A stretch of DNA of 64,000 bases from an uncultured Shewanella sp. (GTDB lineage: Bacteria > Pseudomonadota > Gammaproteobacteria > Enterobacterales > Shewanellaceae): positions 62,001 to 126,000 of the forward strand of contig NZ_CANMWS010000015.1 in NCBI RefSeq assembly GCF_947501665.1, read 5' to 3'. A program made the position numbers and the translations under genes. Below the pieces are notes generated by a model, which searched no databases, was not told the origin of the DNA, and saw nothing but the letters and a program-made list of their open reading frames with translations. Positions 29,823 to 39,895 of this stretch are shown here, piece by piece (the first letter of the stretch is position 1; each line of letters starts with the position of its first letter).

Positions 29823-29926
29823 TGTGGGGTAAATATAGCAATATTAGAGAAATTCATCAAATGGAAAGACAAATTCTTTTGTGGATGTTGTACAATAGGC
29901 CCCATAGATAGACACTATGGCGTATC

Positions 29927-30910
29927 ATGACTAATTCAACTCCTCATTCAGTATCCGATCCCGCTCCAAAAGTAACGGTAAAGTTAATAACAATAGATGA
30001 AGATCATGCAGGGCAAAGAATTGATAACTTTTTGTTAACTCACTTAAAGGGTGTCCCCAAAAGTATGATTTATCGTATCGTCCGTAAAGGTGAAGTGCGT
30101 GTCAATAAAAAGCGTATTAAGCCTGAGTATAAACTTCAAGACGGAGATATTGTAAGAGTTCCCCCAGTGAGAGTGTCTAAAACGGATACCCGCCCAGGCC
30201 CCAGTGCTAAATTGACCAAAGTGTCACAATTAGAATCACGTATTATTTACGAAGATAAATTTATTATTGTGCTCAATAAGCCTGCCGGTATTGCGGTGCA
30301 CGGGGGGAGCGGTGTGGATTTTGGCGTGATTGAAGCCATGCGCTCTTTGCGTCCACAGCAGAAATTTTTAGAATTAGTGCATCGTTTAGATAAAGATACG
30401 TCCGGTGTGCTGTTGATTGCAAAAAAACGTAGTGCATTAAAGCATTTGCACGATCAATTGCGCTATAAAAAGATGCAAAAAGATTATCTTGCTTTAGTCC
30501 GTGGTGCTTGGCAAGTGCACGATAAAGCCGTTAAAGCGCCTTTATTGAAATTAACCCTAAAATCAGGTGAACGCATTGTTAGAGTGAATAAAGAAGGTAA
30601 AGCATCGGAAACCCGGTTTAAGATCATGCAGCGCTACAGTGATAGCACATTAGTGCAAGCAAGCCCTGTGACTGGGCGCACTCATCAAATACGCGTGCAT
30701 TGTCAATACACAGGACATCCAATTGCATGTGATGATAAATACAGCGAACAAAAATTTGATGATTCTATGCGTGAGCAAGGGCTTAACCGTTTATTTTTGC
30801 ATGCAGCCAAACTGAAGTTTACTCATCCTGATAGTGCAGAGGTAATGGAAGTTAAGGCGCCACTTGATGCGGTGTTAGAGAGTACATTAAAGAAATTGAA
30901 GAAAGTGTAA
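29927..30910 (+). CDS. rluC: 23S rRNA pseudouridine synthase C (955/2504/2580)
   Basis: 327 residues. S4 RNA-binding domain at about 28-90 (AGQRIDNFLLTHLKGVPKSM) and the RluA-type catalytic domain with HRLDKDTSGVLLIAK (catalytic Asp 155), TGRTHQIRVH and LNRLFLHAAKLKF. Modifies three uridines in 23S rRNA. Divergent from rne, the conserved position of rluC in gammaproteobacteria. No clear ribosome site precedes the ATG, and a slightly later start is possible, but the S4 region begins soon after this one. Confidence 0.94.
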   Translation: MTNSTPHSVSDPAPKVTVKLITIDEDHAGQRIDNFLLTHLKGVPKSMIYRIVRKGEVRVNKKRIKPEYKLQDGDIVRVPPVRVSKTDTRPGPSAKLTKVSQLESRIIYEDKFIIVLNKPAGIAVHGGSGVDFGVIEAMRSLRPQQKFLELVHRLDKDTSGVLLIAKKRSALKHLHDQLRYKKMQKDYLALVRGAWQVHDKAVKAPLLKLTLKSGERIVRVNKEGKASETRFKIMQRYSDSTLVQASPVTGRTHQIRVHCQYTGHPIACDDKYSEQKFDDSMREQGLNRLFLHAAKLKFTHPDSAEVMEVKAPLDAVLESTLKKLKKV

Positions 30911-30953
30911 GTCAGTGTGATTGAGTGAGTGGAATACACTCACTCGATATATT

Positions 30954-31535
30954 TTACAGGCAGTGAACCCCTTGCTTTGCCAGTAAATCAATCAAACTAA
31001 TCAAAGGTAAACCCACAAGTGTATTGGGATCTTTACCTTCCAAGCGCTTAAATAACGCAATACCTAATCCTTCACTTTTAAAACTACCGGCACAATTTAG
31101 TGGTCGTTCTTGCTCTACATAATGCTCTATTTGTTGTTGACTGAGCGAGCGAAAATGCACGTTAAAGGGTTCAACGAGCGAATGACTGGTTTGTGTTGCA
31201 ATGTTATATACGGCTAGCCCTGTGTAAAATGTGATGATTTTCCCCGATGCTTGTTTGAGTTGTTCAATGGCATTATTGGCATTGAGTGGCTTACCGATAA
31301 TTTTGCCATTAATGACTGCCACTTGATCTGAGCCGATAACAATTCCTTCTTGATAGTCATCTTTTGCGCTGCGTGCTTTTTGCTCGGCTAATCGCCTGAC
31401 AAGTTGCTCGGCTGTTTCACTTGGTAAAGCACTTTCATCAATATTGGGATGAAAAGTGGTGAAAGGCAGGTTGAGTTTATTCAATAAGGACTGCCGATAT
31501 TGAGAGGTAGAAGCGAGAATTAAAGGCGGTTGCAT
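30954..31535 (-). CDS. yceF: Maf/YceF-type 7-methyl-GTP pyrophosphatase
   Basis: 193 residues with the Maf signatures [48 protein letters not shown] and [30 protein letters not shown]. The [11 protein letters not shown] form is that of the YceF subgroup, which hydrolyses m7GTP, rather than the dTTP/UTP subgroup. A nucleotide house-cleaning enzyme of the cytoplasm. It converges with rluC (43 bp apart) and is divergent from the yceD operon, the usual gammaproteobacterial arrangement. Confidence 0.93.
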   Translation of the reverse strand: MQPPLILASTSQYRQSLLNKLNLPFTTFHPNIDESALPSETAEQLVRRLAEQKARSAKDDYQEGIVIGSDQVAVINGKIIGKPLNANNAIEQLKQASGKIITFYTGLAVYNIATQTSHSLVEPFNVHFRSLSQQQIEHYVEQERPLNCAGSFKSEGLGIALFKRLEGKDPNTLVGLPLISLIDLLAKQGVHCL

Positions 31536-31931
31536 GATAAGCGCTCATCAAAAATAATATTGTGGACTATTGTCGCTAAAAAATGACTCATGGTGCAAGG
31601 GATCGAAGAAGCTAATAAAGTAAGATGTACTTTATCTTTTTTGATCAGACTACTTTAAGGGGGAAGTAGGGCAATATTTAATGGCATTGTATTGTGCCTA
31701 ATGGATGTGGAATACAAATAAAGACTAAATTTTGCTTTAATTTAATGAAAAAAGCGCCAACCGCAGTTATTTTAAGCGTAATAGCTTGAGTAAAGGGGGA
31801 GTCTTGGGTAAAATTTATAATCAGTCAATTTTAATTTTAGGGTGGAATGAAAGGTAAAAAGCACTCAATTAATGAGTGAATGTTATTTTTCTTTTGACTC
31901 TATGGATTTCAAACTATAATATGCGCGCCTT
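31536..31931. other. Divergent maf/yceD region (396 bp)
   Basis: Holds promoters of maf (minus) and the yceD-fab operon (plus). A small inverted repeat CACTCA-5-TGAGTG lies at 31862-31878 about 16 bp before the -35 box and could be an operator. No small gene is seen. Confidence 0.5.
31894..31920 (+). promoter_or_regulatory. Sigma-70 promoter of the yceD-rpmF-plsX operon, nearly leaderless
   Basis: TTGACT at 31894-31899 and a perfect TATAAT at 31915-31920, spacer 15 bp (17 bp if the -35 is taken as TTTTGA). The expected start point, about 31927, is only some 5 nt before the yceD ATG at 31932, which also lacks a ribosome site. Confidence 0.6.
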
Positions 31932-32456
31932 ATGCAAACAGTAAAGATACCGGTTTCAATTGATCCCGTTCGCGCTGCCACAAGCCAGCTTTCATATGAA
32001 GGCATTGTTTCTGGTAAGCAGTTAAAGCGATTAAATGAATTATGTGCCGGCGACTGTTCCGATGTAGCAGTGTCGATTGAATGTGGTGAAGATATACAGG
32101 GGATAGTCTACCTGAAAGGGAAGGCTGTGACGGAGCTCACTCTGCATTGTCAACGTTGCATGACACCTTTTACTACAGAGGTTACGGTCGAATTTAGTTT
32201 TGGCCTTTGTAAGACTGAAACTGAAATCGATGAGCTCCCGGATGCGTATGAGCCTATTGAGTGCAATGAAATTGGCGAAGTTCGTCTGCATCAATTGATA
32301 GAAGATGAATTGATAGTATCTATGCCCCTCATTGCAATGCATGATGATGAAAATTGTCATCTTGGTGGCAAAGATATTGTGGTAGGCGAGATAGAACCCG
32401 CTCAAGAGGAGCGTCCAAATCCGTTTGCAGTGTTAGAAAAACTGAAGAGCAAGTAA
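31932..32456 (+). CDS. yceD: YceD-family protein (DUF177), 23S rRNA accumulation factor
   Basis: 174 residues, close to E. coli YceD as recalled: start MQTVKIPVSIDPVRAA, cysteine pair in LTLHCQRCMTPF, LPDAYEPIECNEIGEVRLHQLIEDELI and the end PNPFAVLEKLKSK. Family members are linked to 23S rRNA accumulation, and the gene is almost always joined to rpmF. First gene of the operon that runs through rpmF into fatty-acid genes. The start is fixed by conservation of the N-terminus, although no Shine-Dalgarno is present and the likely transcript start is a few bases upstream. Confidence 0.92.
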   Translation: MQTVKIPVSIDPVRAATSQLSYEGIVSGKQLKRLNELCAGDCSDVAVSIECGEDIQGIVYLKGKAVTELTLHCQRCMTPFTTEVTVEFSFGLCKTETEIDELPDAYEPIECNEIGEVRLHQLIEDELIVSMPLIAMHDDENCHLGGKDIVVGEIEPAQEERPNPFAVLEKLKSK

Positions 32457-32473
32457 TCTAGGAGACAGGGCCA

Positions 32474-32644
32474 ATGGCAGTACAACAGAATAAAAAGTCA
32501 CGTTCAAAGCGTGGAATGCGTCGTTCACATGATTCTTTGAGCACAGCTCAATTATCAGTCGATGCGACCAGCGGTGAACTTCACCGTCGTCACAACGTGA
32601 CTGCGGATGGTTTTTACCGCGGTCAAAAGGTTATCAATAAGTAA
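32474..32644 (+). CDS. rpmF: 50S ribosomal protein L32
   Basis: 56 residues: [20 protein letters not shown] at the start, ending [15 protein letters not shown]. This is the standard bacterial L32 without zinc cysteines, basic and of normal length. A clear GGAGA site sits ahead of the ATG, 17 bp after the yceD stop. Structural protein of the large subunit near the peptidyl-transferase base. Cotranscription with plsX/fab genes ties ribosome and membrane-lipid synthesis together. Confidence 0.97.
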   Translation: MAVQQNKKSRSKRGMRRSHDSLSTAQLSVDATSGELHRRHNVTADGFYRGQKVINK

Positions 32645-32659
32645 TTTGTTGATTAACCT

Positions 32660-33688
32660 ATGACGAGTCTGACGCTTGCGTTAGATGCAATGGGAGGCGA
32701 TTTTGGTCCTCGCATTACAGTGCCTGCTACTTTGCAGGCACTTCGTCTTCATCCCTTTCTTAATGTCATCCTCGTCGGTGATAAAGCGCAAATTACCCCT
32801 CTGCTACAAGACATATCGTCTTCCATTTTAAATCGGATTATTGTTCGCCATACTACCGAAACGGTTGCTATGTCTGATCAACCTGTGTTTGCTTTAAGGC
32901 ATCGTAAACAAAGTTCCATGCGTTTAGCGTTGGAGGCGGTTAGAGAAGGGGAGGCAGACGCTTGCGTAAGTGCGGGAAACACTGGCGCGTTAATGGCTAT
33001 GTCCAAAGTGTTATTGAAAACCCTATCCGGTATTCATAGGCCTGCACTGGTTAGCTGTTTACCCGCAGTGAATCAAACTCCCGTGTATCTATTAGACTTG
33101 GGCGCCAATGTGACTTGTGATGCACAAGGGCTTGTTCAGTTTGCATTAATGGGCACAGTATTGAGTGAAGTGGTTGATGAGACATCATCGCCAAAAGTGG
33201 CATTATTAAATGTCGGGGTTGAAGAAATAAAGGGAAATGAGCAAGTACAAAAGGCTGCTCAGTTACTACAAAAAATACCCCATATTAATTATGTGGGCTT
33301 TATCGAAGGTAATGATTTATATTCTGGTGACGTGGATGTGATTGTTTGTGATGGTTTTGTGGGCAACATTACCCTTAAAACATCCGAAGGTATTGCCCGT
33401 TTATTAGTTCAACAGCTTAAAAAAGGATTAACCCAAGGCTTTTTTGTTCGCTTACTCGCCAAACTCATCGCACCACGGATCCGTTCTGTGTTAAATAAAA
33501 TGAACCCCGACCACTATAATGGGGCAACTCTGTTAGGATTGCGCGCAATTGTAATAAAAAGTCATGGAAGTGCAGATGAAGCAGCTCATCTTAGAGCGAT
33601 TAATTTAGCTGTGACAGAAGCACAACGCCGACTCCCTCAGATGATAGAACAACGTCTCGAGTCGATCCTTTTAGACACTAAAAGCTGA
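32660..33688 (+). CDS. plsX: Phosphate acyltransferase PlsX
   Basis: 342 residues with [18 protein letters not shown] at the start, [25 protein letters not shown] and [15 protein letters not shown], the PlsX signatures. Converts acyl-ACP to acyl-phosphate, the first step of phospholipid acyl transfer in the PlsX/PlsY route. Peripheral inner-membrane enzyme. 15 bp after rpmF and 10 bp before fabH, in the conserved operon. Confidence 0.96.
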   Translation: MTSLTLALDAMGGDFGPRITVPATLQALRLHPFLNVILVGDKAQITPLLQDISSSILNRIIVRHTTETVAMSDQPVFALRHRKQSSMRLALEAVREGEADACVSAGNTGALMAMSKVLLKTLSGIHRPALVSCLPAVNQTPVYLLDLGANVTCDAQGLVQFALMGTVLSEVVDETSSPKVALLNVGVEEIKGNEQVQKAAQLLQKIPHINYVGFIEGNDLYSGDVDVIVCDGFVGNITLKTSEGIARLLVQQLKKGLTQGFFVRLLAKLIAPRIRSVLNKMNPDHYNGATLLGLRAIVIKSHGSADEAAHLRAINLAVTEAQRRLPQMIEQRLESILLDTKS

Positions 33689-33698
33689 AAAAATCCTT

Positions 33699-34658
33699 AT
33701 GCATACAAAAATTCTCGGTACCGGTAGTTATTTGCCCGTACAAGTACGCAGTAATCAAGATCTTGAAAATATGGTTGAAACTTCAGATCAGTGGATTGTT
33801 GAGCGTACTGGCATTTCTGAAAGAAGAATTGCCGCAGTCGATGAATCAGTGACGACGATGGGTTATCAAGCCGCATTAAAAGCTATTGAAATGGCGGGTA
33901 TAGAGGCGAGCGAATTAGACATGATCGTTTGCGGTACAACCAGTGCGACTCATGCATTTCCTGCTGCAGCCTGTGAGATCCAAGCTAAATTAGGCTTGCA
34001 TACGATCCCTGCTTTTGACATTGCCGCTGCCTGTTCTGGTTTTGTTTACGCACTTTCTGTGGCGGATCAATATGTCAAATCTGGTGCTGCAAAAAAAGTA
34101 TTAGTCATTGGTGCGGATGTATTATCGCGTTTGTGTGATCCCGATGATCGTTCGACCATTATTTTGTTTGGTGATGGTGCAGGCGCTGTAGTTGTAGGCG
34201 CATCAGAAACCCCAGGTATTTTATCGACCAGTATTTATGCGGATGGACGTCAAGGTGATTTATTGAAGTCGACCATTCCAACCCGTGGTCAGTCTGTTGA
34301 TGATGTCAGTGATTACATGCAAATGAAAGGCAATGATGTCTTTAAAGTGGCTGTGACAAAATTGTCTCATGTGGTGATTGAAGCACTGAAGCAAAATAAT
34401 ATTGAAAAGTCGGATATTGATTGGCTTGTGCCTCATCAGGCCAACTTTCGTATTATCAAGGCGACAGCAAAAAAATTAGATATGAGTCTTGATAAAGTGG
34501 TGTTAACGTTAGCTAAACACGGTAATACTTCGGCGGCTTCAGTGCCTATTGCATTAGATGAAGCGGTCAGGGATGGACGCATTCAACGTGGTCAAATGTT
34601 ATTACTTGAGGCATTTGGTGGCGGTTTTGCCTGGGGCAGTGCGTTAATCCGCTTTTAA
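33699..34658 (+). CDS. fabH: 3-oxoacyl-ACP synthase III
   Basis: 319 residues. Condensing enzyme that joins acetyl-CoA to malonyl-ACP to begin fatty-acid synthesis. Catalytic triad visible: Cys 112 in [13 protein letters not shown], His in [10 protein letters not shown], Asn in [11 protein letters not shown]. The wall of the pocket [11 protein letters not shown] is also typical. Operon position between plsX and fabD is the E. coli one. Complete. Confidence 0.96.
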   Translation: MHTKILGTGSYLPVQVRSNQDLENMVETSDQWIVERTGISERRIAAVDESVTTMGYQAALKAIEMAGIEASELDMIVCGTTSATHAFPAAACEIQAKLGLHTIPAFDIAAACSGFVYALSVADQYVKSGAAKKVLVIGADVLSRLCDPDDRSTIILFGDGAGAVVVGASETPGILSTSIYADGRQGDLLKSTIPTRGQSVDDVSDYMQMKGNDVFKVAVTKLSHVVIEALKQNNIEKSDIDWLVPHQANFRIIKATAKKLDMSLDKVVLTLAKHGNTSAASVPIALDEAVRDGRIQRGQMLLLEAFGGGFAWGSALIRF

Positions 34659-34690
34659 CCAAAAAGCACAAATTAATATAGGAAGAGATA

Positions 34691-35617
34691 ATGGAAAAGA
34701 CGGCTTTTGTGTTTCCTGGCCAAGGTTCTCAATCTGTAGGTATGTTAGCTGAGCTGGCAACAGAGCATCAGATTATTGAACAAACCTTCAGCGAAGCAAG
34801 TGATGTTTTAGGTTATGACTTATGGGCACTTGTTCAGCAAGGTCCGAGTGAAACCTTGAATGAAACAGATAAAACGCAACCTGCATTATTAACAGCAAGT
34901 GTGGCTATTTGGCGTGCTTATACACATGCTCAGATTTCGCGACCCACTATTTTAGCTGGACACAGTTTGGGCGAGTATTCTGCTTTAGTTTGTGCTGGTG
35001 TGATTGATTTTATCGATGCGGTGAAGTTAGTACAGCTTAGAGGTCAATTAATGTTAGAAGCGGTGCCTGCGGGTGCTGGCGCGATGTATGCCATTATCGG
35101 GTTAGATAATGACAAGATCAGTGAGGCATGTGATGAAGCTTCACAAGGTGCAATTGTCAGTCCGGTTAATTTTAATAGTCCTGGGCAAGTCGTGATCGCT
35201 GGCGAAAAAGACGCCGTTGATCGCGCTGCATTATTATGTAAAGAAAAAGGCGCTAAAAAAGCCATGCCGCTAGCTGTCAGTGTACCTTCGCATTGCGCAT
35301 TAATGAAGCCAGCTGCTGATAAGTTAGCACAAGCATTAGCAAGTATTGAGTTTAAAACGCCGTCAATTGATGTGATTAATAATGTTGATGTGACGGTATC
35401 GAGTAACAGTGATGAGATCAAAGATGCCTTAGTACGTCAGCTTTATTGTCCTGTTCGTTGGACTGAAACTGTTGAGCACTTTGCAAAAGATGGGATTGAG
35501 CGTTTGTTTGAAATAGGACCAGGCAAGGTGCTTACGGGATTAACAAAACGTATTGATCGTTCGATTTCAGCACAAGCGATAAATGATGTCGCTTCTTTCT
35601 CAGCATTGACTGAATAA
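34691..35617 (+). CDS. fabD: Malonyl-CoA:ACP transacylase
   Basis: 308 residues. Active-site GHSLGEYSAL with Ser 92, the N-terminal FPGQGSQSVGM, the Arg/His pocket (LRGQLM, VSVPSHCALM) and the C-terminal FEIGPGKVLTGLTKRI are as in FabD. Transfers malonyl from CoA to ACP to feed FabH and FabF. AGGAAGAG precedes the start. Cytoplasmic. Confidence 0.96.
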   Translation: MEKTAFVFPGQGSQSVGMLAELATEHQIIEQTFSEASDVLGYDLWALVQQGPSETLNETDKTQPALLTASVAIWRAYTHAQISRPTILAGHSLGEYSALVCAGVIDFIDAVKLVQLRGQLMLEAVPAGAGAMYAIIGLDNDKISEACDEASQGAIVSPVNFNSPGQVVIAGEKDAVDRAALLCKEKGAKKAMPLAVSVPSHCALMKPAADKLAQALASIEFKTPSIDVINNVDVTVSSNSDEIKDALVRQLYCPVRWTETVEHFAKDGIERLFEIGPGKVLTGLTKRIDRSISAQAINDVASFSALTE

Positions 35618-35626
35618 GGAATTTAA

Positions 35627-36373
35627 ATGAGTATTCATTTTGATTTATCGGGGCAAGTTGCATTAGTGACAGGCGCCAGTCGTGGTATTGGACGTGCAGT
35701 AGCTGAAACATTGGTTTCAGCAGGCGCTGTTGTGATAGGCACCGCCACAAGTGAACGAGGTGCTGAGGCTATTCAAGCGTATTTAGGCGATAAAGGCCAT
35801 GGTTTAGTCTTAAATGTGACGGATGCACAGTCTGTCACGGAACTTTTTGCTACTATCAAAGACAAAGTGGGTGAAGTTAATATTCTTGTTAATAATGCGG
35901 GTATCACTCGTGATAATTTGTTAATGAGAATGAAGGATGATGAGTGGCAAGATATTGTTGATACTAACTTAACGTCTTTATTTAGAACATCTAAAGCCGT
36001 TATGCGTCCGATGATGAAAAAACGTTCGGGTCGTATTATCAATATTGGTTCTGTTGTTGGTACAATGGGGAATGCAGGTCAAACCAATTATGCGGCTGCT
36101 AAAGCTGGATTAATTGGATTTACTAAATCACTTGCAAGAGAGGTTGCATCTCGTCACATAACAGTGAATGCTATTGCGCCTGGCTTTATTCAGACTGACA
36201 TGACGGATGAGCTGACGGAAGAGCAACAACAAGCTATTATGTCACAAGTGCCAATGGAGAGGTTAGGAAAGCCACAGGAAATTGCTGATGCTGTTCTCTT
36301 TTTAGCGTCGGATTCGGCAGCCTATATTACAGGGGAAACACTCCATGTGAATGGCGGCATGTACATGGTATAA
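35627..36373 (+). CDS. fabG: 3-oxoacyl-ACP reductase
   Basis: 248-residue short-chain dehydrogenase. NADPH motif VTGASRGIGRAVAETL, NNAGITRDNLLMRM, catalytic Ser in INIGSVVG, Tyr and Lys in NYAAAKAGLIG, and the C-terminal ITGETLHVNGGMYMV. Reduces the beta-keto acyl-ACP in each elongation round. 9 bp after fabD. Normal length and intact. Confidence 0.96.
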   Translation: MSIHFDLSGQVALVTGASRGIGRAVAETLVSAGAVVIGTATSERGAEAIQAYLGDKGHGLVLNVTDAQSVTELFATIKDKVGEVNILVNNAGITRDNLLMRMKDDEWQDIVDTNLTSLFRTSKAVMRPMMKKRSGRIINIGSVVGTMGNAGQTNYAAAKAGLIGFTKSLAREVASRHITVNAIAPGFIQTDMTDELTEEQQQAIMSQVPMERLGKPQEIADAVLFLASDSAAYITGETLHVNGGMYMV

Positions 36374-36461
36374 AAACAAGTAGTAGACAATTATTGAAAA
36401 TTTTGGTGGTATTTTATATCCATTTTAGGCTAAATTTGTGGTTAGACCACACAAGTTAAGC

Positions 36462-36489
36462 TTGCATTGTCAGCGAATTTCAATAAAAT
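36462..36489 (+). promoter_or_regulatory. Possible separate promoter for acpP
   Basis: TTGCAT (36462-36467) and TAAAAT (36484-36489), 16-bp spacer, in the 163-bp gap before acpP. acpP commonly has its own strong promoter because the carrier protein is needed in excess. The -35 match is poor. Confidence 0.35.
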
Positions 36490-36536
36490 ACTCATAATCT
36501 TACGCACGAGCGTAATTTGAATAGGAAAGAAAACTA

Positions 36537-36770
36537 ATGAGCAACATCGAAGAACGTGTAAAGAAAATCATCATTGAGCAACTAGGCGTTAAAGAAGAAG
36601 AAGTTAAATCAGCAGCATCTTTCGTTGACGATTTGGGCGCAGATTCTCTAGACACTGTTGAGTTGGTTATGGCGCTAGAAGAAGAGTTTGATACCGAGAT
36701 CCCTGATGAGGAAGCTGAAAAGATCACTACTGTACAAGCAGCGATCGACTATGTTTCTAAGAATCAGTAA
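36537..36770 (+). CDS. acpP: Acyl carrier protein
   Basis: 77-residue acidic four-helix protein: [19 protein letters not shown], then [20 protein letters not shown] with the phosphopantetheine site Ser 37 in the DSL motif. Carries growing acyl chains between FabD, FabH, FabG and FabF. AGGAAAG site upstream. Followed by a strong terminator, so fabF has extra promoter support or relies on readthrough. Confidence 0.98.
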   Translation: MSNIEERVKKIIIEQLGVKEEEVKSAASFVDDLGADSLDTVELVMALEEEFDTEIPDEEAEKITTVQAAIDYVSKNQ

Positions 36771-36784
36771 TTAGAATTCTTAGG

Positions 36785-36816
36785 AAACAGGCGGCATTTT
36801 TGCCGCCTGTTTTTGT
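36785..36816 (+). terminator. Intrinsic terminator after acpP
   Basis: AAACAGGCGGCA (36785-36796), TTTT loop, TGCCGCCTGTTT (36801-36812), then a T-rich tail; 12-bp GC-rich stem. Confidence 0.9.
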
Positions 36817-36962
36817 TTCTGTCTATGATGGTGATGGGTCATCAAGTCAATTTTATTCTCATTTCCATTTCTTAATGCTTCCGCCATTCTAGGCAATATA
36901 GATTAATAGTATGTATTCGTTATACTATTGTAATTTTCCCACAAAATGATGAAGGTGACAGC

Positions 36963-38201
36963 GTGTCTAAACGTCGTGTAGTCATAACTGGCTTAGGCTT
37001 AGTTAGCCCTGTAGGTAATACTGTAGATTCTTCTTGGAAAGCGTTAGTTTCAGGTAAAAGTGGAATTGCGCCAATCACTAAATTTGATGCGAGTGAATAC
37101 TCAACCCGTTTTAGTGGCTCTGTAAAAGACTTTGATGTTGAGGAATATCTATCGCGTAAAGACGCACGTAAGATGGATTTATTTATTCAATACGGTATGG
37201 CCGCAGGTATACAAGCGGTAACGGATGCCGGTCTTGAAATGGATAAACTCGATCCTCGCCGTGTTGGCACTGCTATTGGTGCCGGTATGGGGGGAATGCC
37301 ATTAATAGAGCAAAACTTTGCCGCTTTATCTAAAGGTGGTCCGAGAAAAATTTCTCCCTTTTTTGTTCCTAGTACCATTATCAATATGATAGCAGGGCAT
37401 TTATCGATCAAATATGGTATGAAAGGCCCTAACTTTGCTGTTACGACTGCTTGTACTACAGGCGTACATAACATTGGTTTTGCAGCGCGAACCATTGCTT
37501 ATGGTGATGCTGATATTATGCTTGCGGGCGGAGCTGAAGATGTCACCTGCCCATTGGGCGTCGGTGGATTTGGCTCAGCAAAAGCATTATCAACCCGTAA
37601 TGATGATCCACAAGCAGCGAGTCGTCCCTGGGATAAAGACAGAGATGGGTTTGTGATAGGTGATGGCGCAGGTGTGATGGTCATGGAAGAATATGAGCAT
37701 GCTAAAGCAAGAGGGGCGACCATTTATGGTGAGCTTGTCGGTTTTGGTATGAGTGGTGATGCGTTTCATATGACATCCCCCCCAAGTGACGGTGAAGGTG
37801 CGGCAGCTGCAATGGTAAATGCCATGAATGATGCAAAAGTGACTCGAGAGCAAATTGGCTATATTAATGCTCATGGTACATCTACTCCAGCAGGTGATAA
37901 AGCCGAGGCGGCAGCGGTGAAGTCGACTTTTGGGGATCATGCTTATCGTTTGATGGTGAGCTCGACTAAATCAATGACAGGGCATTTATTGGGTGCGGCT
38001 GGTGCAGTAGAAGCGATTGTGACGCTATTAGCGTTGAAAGATCAAGTTATTCCACCCACAATCAATTTAGACAATCCTGATGATGGCTGTGATTTGGATT
38101 TTGTGCCTCATACAGCAAGGGACCATCAGTTTGATTTTGCCCTGTGTAATTCATTTGGTTTTGGTGGCACCAATGGCTCACTATTGTTTAAAAAGATCTA
38201 G
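36963..38201 (+). CDS. fabF: 3-oxoacyl-ACP synthase II
   Basis: 412 residues from a GTG with GAAGGTGA upstream; the family N-terminus [18 protein letters not shown] follows directly. Elongating condensing enzyme with Cys 164 ([10 protein letters not shown]), two His ([11 protein letters not shown] and [18 protein letters not shown]) and the closing motif [10 protein letters not shown]. It controls the temperature-linked production of cis-vaccenate in E. coli. Last gene of the fab block, 192 bp after acpP. Confidence 0.96.
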   Translation: MSKRRVVITGLGLVSPVGNTVDSSWKALVSGKSGIAPITKFDASEYSTRFSGSVKDFDVEEYLSRKDARKMDLFIQYGMAAGIQAVTDAGLEMDKLDPRRVGTAIGAGMGGMPLIEQNFAALSKGGPRKISPFFVPSTIINMIAGHLSIKYGMKGPNFAVTTACTTGVHNIGFAARTIAYGDADIMLAGGAEDVTCPLGVGGFGSAKALSTRNDDPQAASRPWDKDRDGFVIGDGAGVMVMEEYEHAKARGATIYGELVGFGMSGDAFHMTSPPSDGEGAAAAMVNAMNDAKVTREQIGYINAHGTSTPAGDKAEAAAVKSTFGDHAYRLMVSSTKSMTGHLLGAAGAVEAIVTLLALKDQVIPPTINLDNPDDGCDLDFVPHTARDHQFDFALCNSFGFGGTNGSLLFKKI

Positions 38202-38247
38202 TTATTCATTTCCTTCCTTTTCCATTGAAATGAAGTTGATGGTTTTT

Positions 38248-38275
38248 AAAAGCGCTCTTTGAAGCGCTTTTTTTA
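38248..38275 (+). terminator. Intrinsic terminator of fabF
   Basis: AAAAGCGCT (38248-38256), 6-nt loop, AGCGCTTTT with a run of seven T, about 47 bp after the fabF stop. Confidence 0.85.
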
Positions 38276-38373
38276 TGTAATGGAACACTGCTAAATTTGG
38301 GGAACAGGAGGTTTTGACATACACTTGTTGAATGTGGTTGAGTAAACCCACGTGAGGGTTGTAAAGGGGAAAT

Positions 38374-38853
38374 ATGTCCGGTCAAGAAAATGCGATAACA
38401 TTGCGGTTTTTAGCTGAGCCTGCAGATGTCAATTTTGGCGGTAAAGTGCATGGCGGGGCTGTCATGAAATGGATTGATTTAGCGGGTTATGCTTGCGCTG
38501 CGGGTTGGAGTGGTAAATATTGTATTACTGCTTACGCGGGGGGGATCCGTTTTTTAAAGCCTATTTATGTTGGTAATATTGTTGAAGTCAGTGCAAGGGT
38601 AAGTTATACCGGACGCACATCTATGCATTTGAGCATTGAAGTCCAAGCGGGCGATCCAAAAGGTGCTGAGCGCCATTTAACAACGAATTGTATTTTGATT
38701 ATGGTGGCTGTTGATGATGTTGGTTTACCGACTCCCGTACCGGAATGGGTGCCAAAAACAAAACAAGAAATCAGAGATAGAGAATCGGCATTAAAGTTGA
38801 TGGAATTACGAAAGCAGTTAACGGAGCATATGGAATCACATACGGCGCTTTAA
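38374..38853 (+). CDS. Acyl-CoA thioesterase (hotdog fold)
   Basis: 159 residues of the YciA/BACH type: LRFLAEPADVNFGGKVHGGAVMKWIDLAGYACA contains the catalytic Asn/Asp-HGG region, and IRFLKPIYVGNIVEVSARVSYTGRTSM the second conserved block. Cleaves acyl-CoA to free acid and CoA in the cytoplasm. It follows fabF but has its own terminator-bounded unit, so the link to fatty-acid synthesis may be positional only. A purine-rich site (AAGGGGAA) precedes the ATG. Confidence 0.9.
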   Translation: MSGQENAITLRFLAEPADVNFGGKVHGGAVMKWIDLAGYACAAGWSGKYCITAYAGGIRFLKPIYVGNIVEVSARVSYTGRTSMHLSIEVQAGDPKGAERHLTTNCILIMVAVDDVGLPTPVPEWVPKTKQEIRDRESALKLMELRKQLTEHMESHTAL

Positions 38854-38864
38854 TTGATATCATT

Positions 38865-38899
38865 AGAAGGGTTATTATTTAGCATAATAACCCTTTTCT
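38865..38899. terminator. Bidirectional terminator between thioesterase gene and cdd
   Basis: AAGGGTTATTAT (38867-38878) pairs with ATAATAACCCTT (38884-38895), perfect, between convergent genes, T-rich on both exits. Confidence 0.85.
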
Positions 38900-38910
38900 A
38901 TTCTGCCTTT

Positions 38911-39801
38911 TTAAGCGGGTGTGGCTAATACATGTTCCAATTGCACATGGCTGACTGCATTGAGGGCATCCGTTGTCGCGCCAATTAATGACACTTTACC
39001 TTTGGATGACTCAACTAATATCGCCCGTGTGATATCAGTGAAATCTTGTCCGTGACGAACCATTGCTGACAGCGCCATTTGCATAGGCAGCATTGATGGA
39101 TTAAAGGCTGCATTCTCAGCATATCGACTGCTGTATTGCTTGCCATCGAGGGTTTCTAATATAACGGCCGCATGATTATGAGTATACGGGGCGTAGCTCT
39201 GATTGGTATGTTCAAGTGCGCTTTGTACGAAGGGATCGTCAGACTCAAGTGAATGTGGGCTTTCTTGTACTGATAATAGTGGCTGTTTAACATTGAGGTC
39301 ACTGGGACCAAATGCGTACGGCAAATAATGAGTTAATGGCTTTGGTGCTTGCTTGGGAAGGTGAATGATGATTTCATCTCCTTTTACCAGTTCATTCATA
39401 AATTGTCGGCAGTGCCCACAAGGGGAAGCATTGACTATAATATCAGTAATATGCTTTTCACCTTTTAGCCAAGCATGACTAATGGCACTTTGTTCTGCAT
39501 GAACAGAGTGAAATAAAGCCTTACCTTGAAGCTCAATATTGGCCCCCATATAAATATCACCACTGGCACCTTTAGCAATGGCACCAACATAGAATTCACT
39601 TATTGTAGGTTTTGACAATGCTGCAGCAATAGGCAGCAATTGAAGGAGTAATGTTTCTTCATCTAATTGAGTTGCATCAACAAGCGCTTGCAGCTGTTGA
39701 GCATTAATGTGCCCTGAAAAATCATTGGTTAATAACGGTGATAAAGCTTGAGCCAATGAACGTTGTAATGTGTTAATGGGTTCAATAAATCGATCTTGCA
39801 T
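38911..39801 (-). CDS. cdd: Cytidine deaminase
   Basis: 296 residues, the long dimeric form of enteric bacteria with a catalytic and a degenerate C-terminal core. The zinc site is [13 protein letters not shown] (His and catalytic Glu) plus [15 protein letters not shown] (two Cys). The C-terminal repeat starts near [19 protein letters not shown]. Deaminates cytidine and deoxycytidine for pyrimidine salvage. Neighbour of sbcB in the same direction, 94 bp away. Start ATG supported by GGAGTGG upstream. Confidence 0.94.
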   Translation of the reverse strand: MQDRFIEPINTLQRSLAQALSPLLTNDFSGHINAQQLQALVDATQLDEETLLLQLLPIAAALSKPTISEFYVGAIAKGASGDIYMGANIELQGKALFHSVHAEQSAISHAWLKGEKHITDIIVNASPCGHCRQFMNELVKGDEIIIHLPKQAPKPLTHYLPYAFGPSDLNVKQPLLSVQESPHSLESDDPFVQSALEHTNQSYAPYTHNHAAVILETLDGKQYSSRYAENAAFNPSMLPMQMALSAMVRHGQDFTDITRAILVESSKGKVSLIGATTDALNAVSHVQLEHVLATPA

Positions 39802-39895
39802 GAACCACTCCTACTGCTATTTTTCTTATTGGCAGCTAATACTACCACAGAAAAATAGAAAGTGGGCAGTGGTTCTAGGCGATATTAAGCATCTT

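Larger units (their letters stand above)
29329..29926. other. Divergent rne/rluC region with two hairpins (598 bp)
   Basis: Carries the rne leader (minus) and the rluC promoter (plus). In E. coli the rne leader is an autoregulatory RNA of about 360 nt; this region is large enough to hold the like. Two strong inverted repeats are given separately. No additional gene is seen. Confidence 0.6.
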
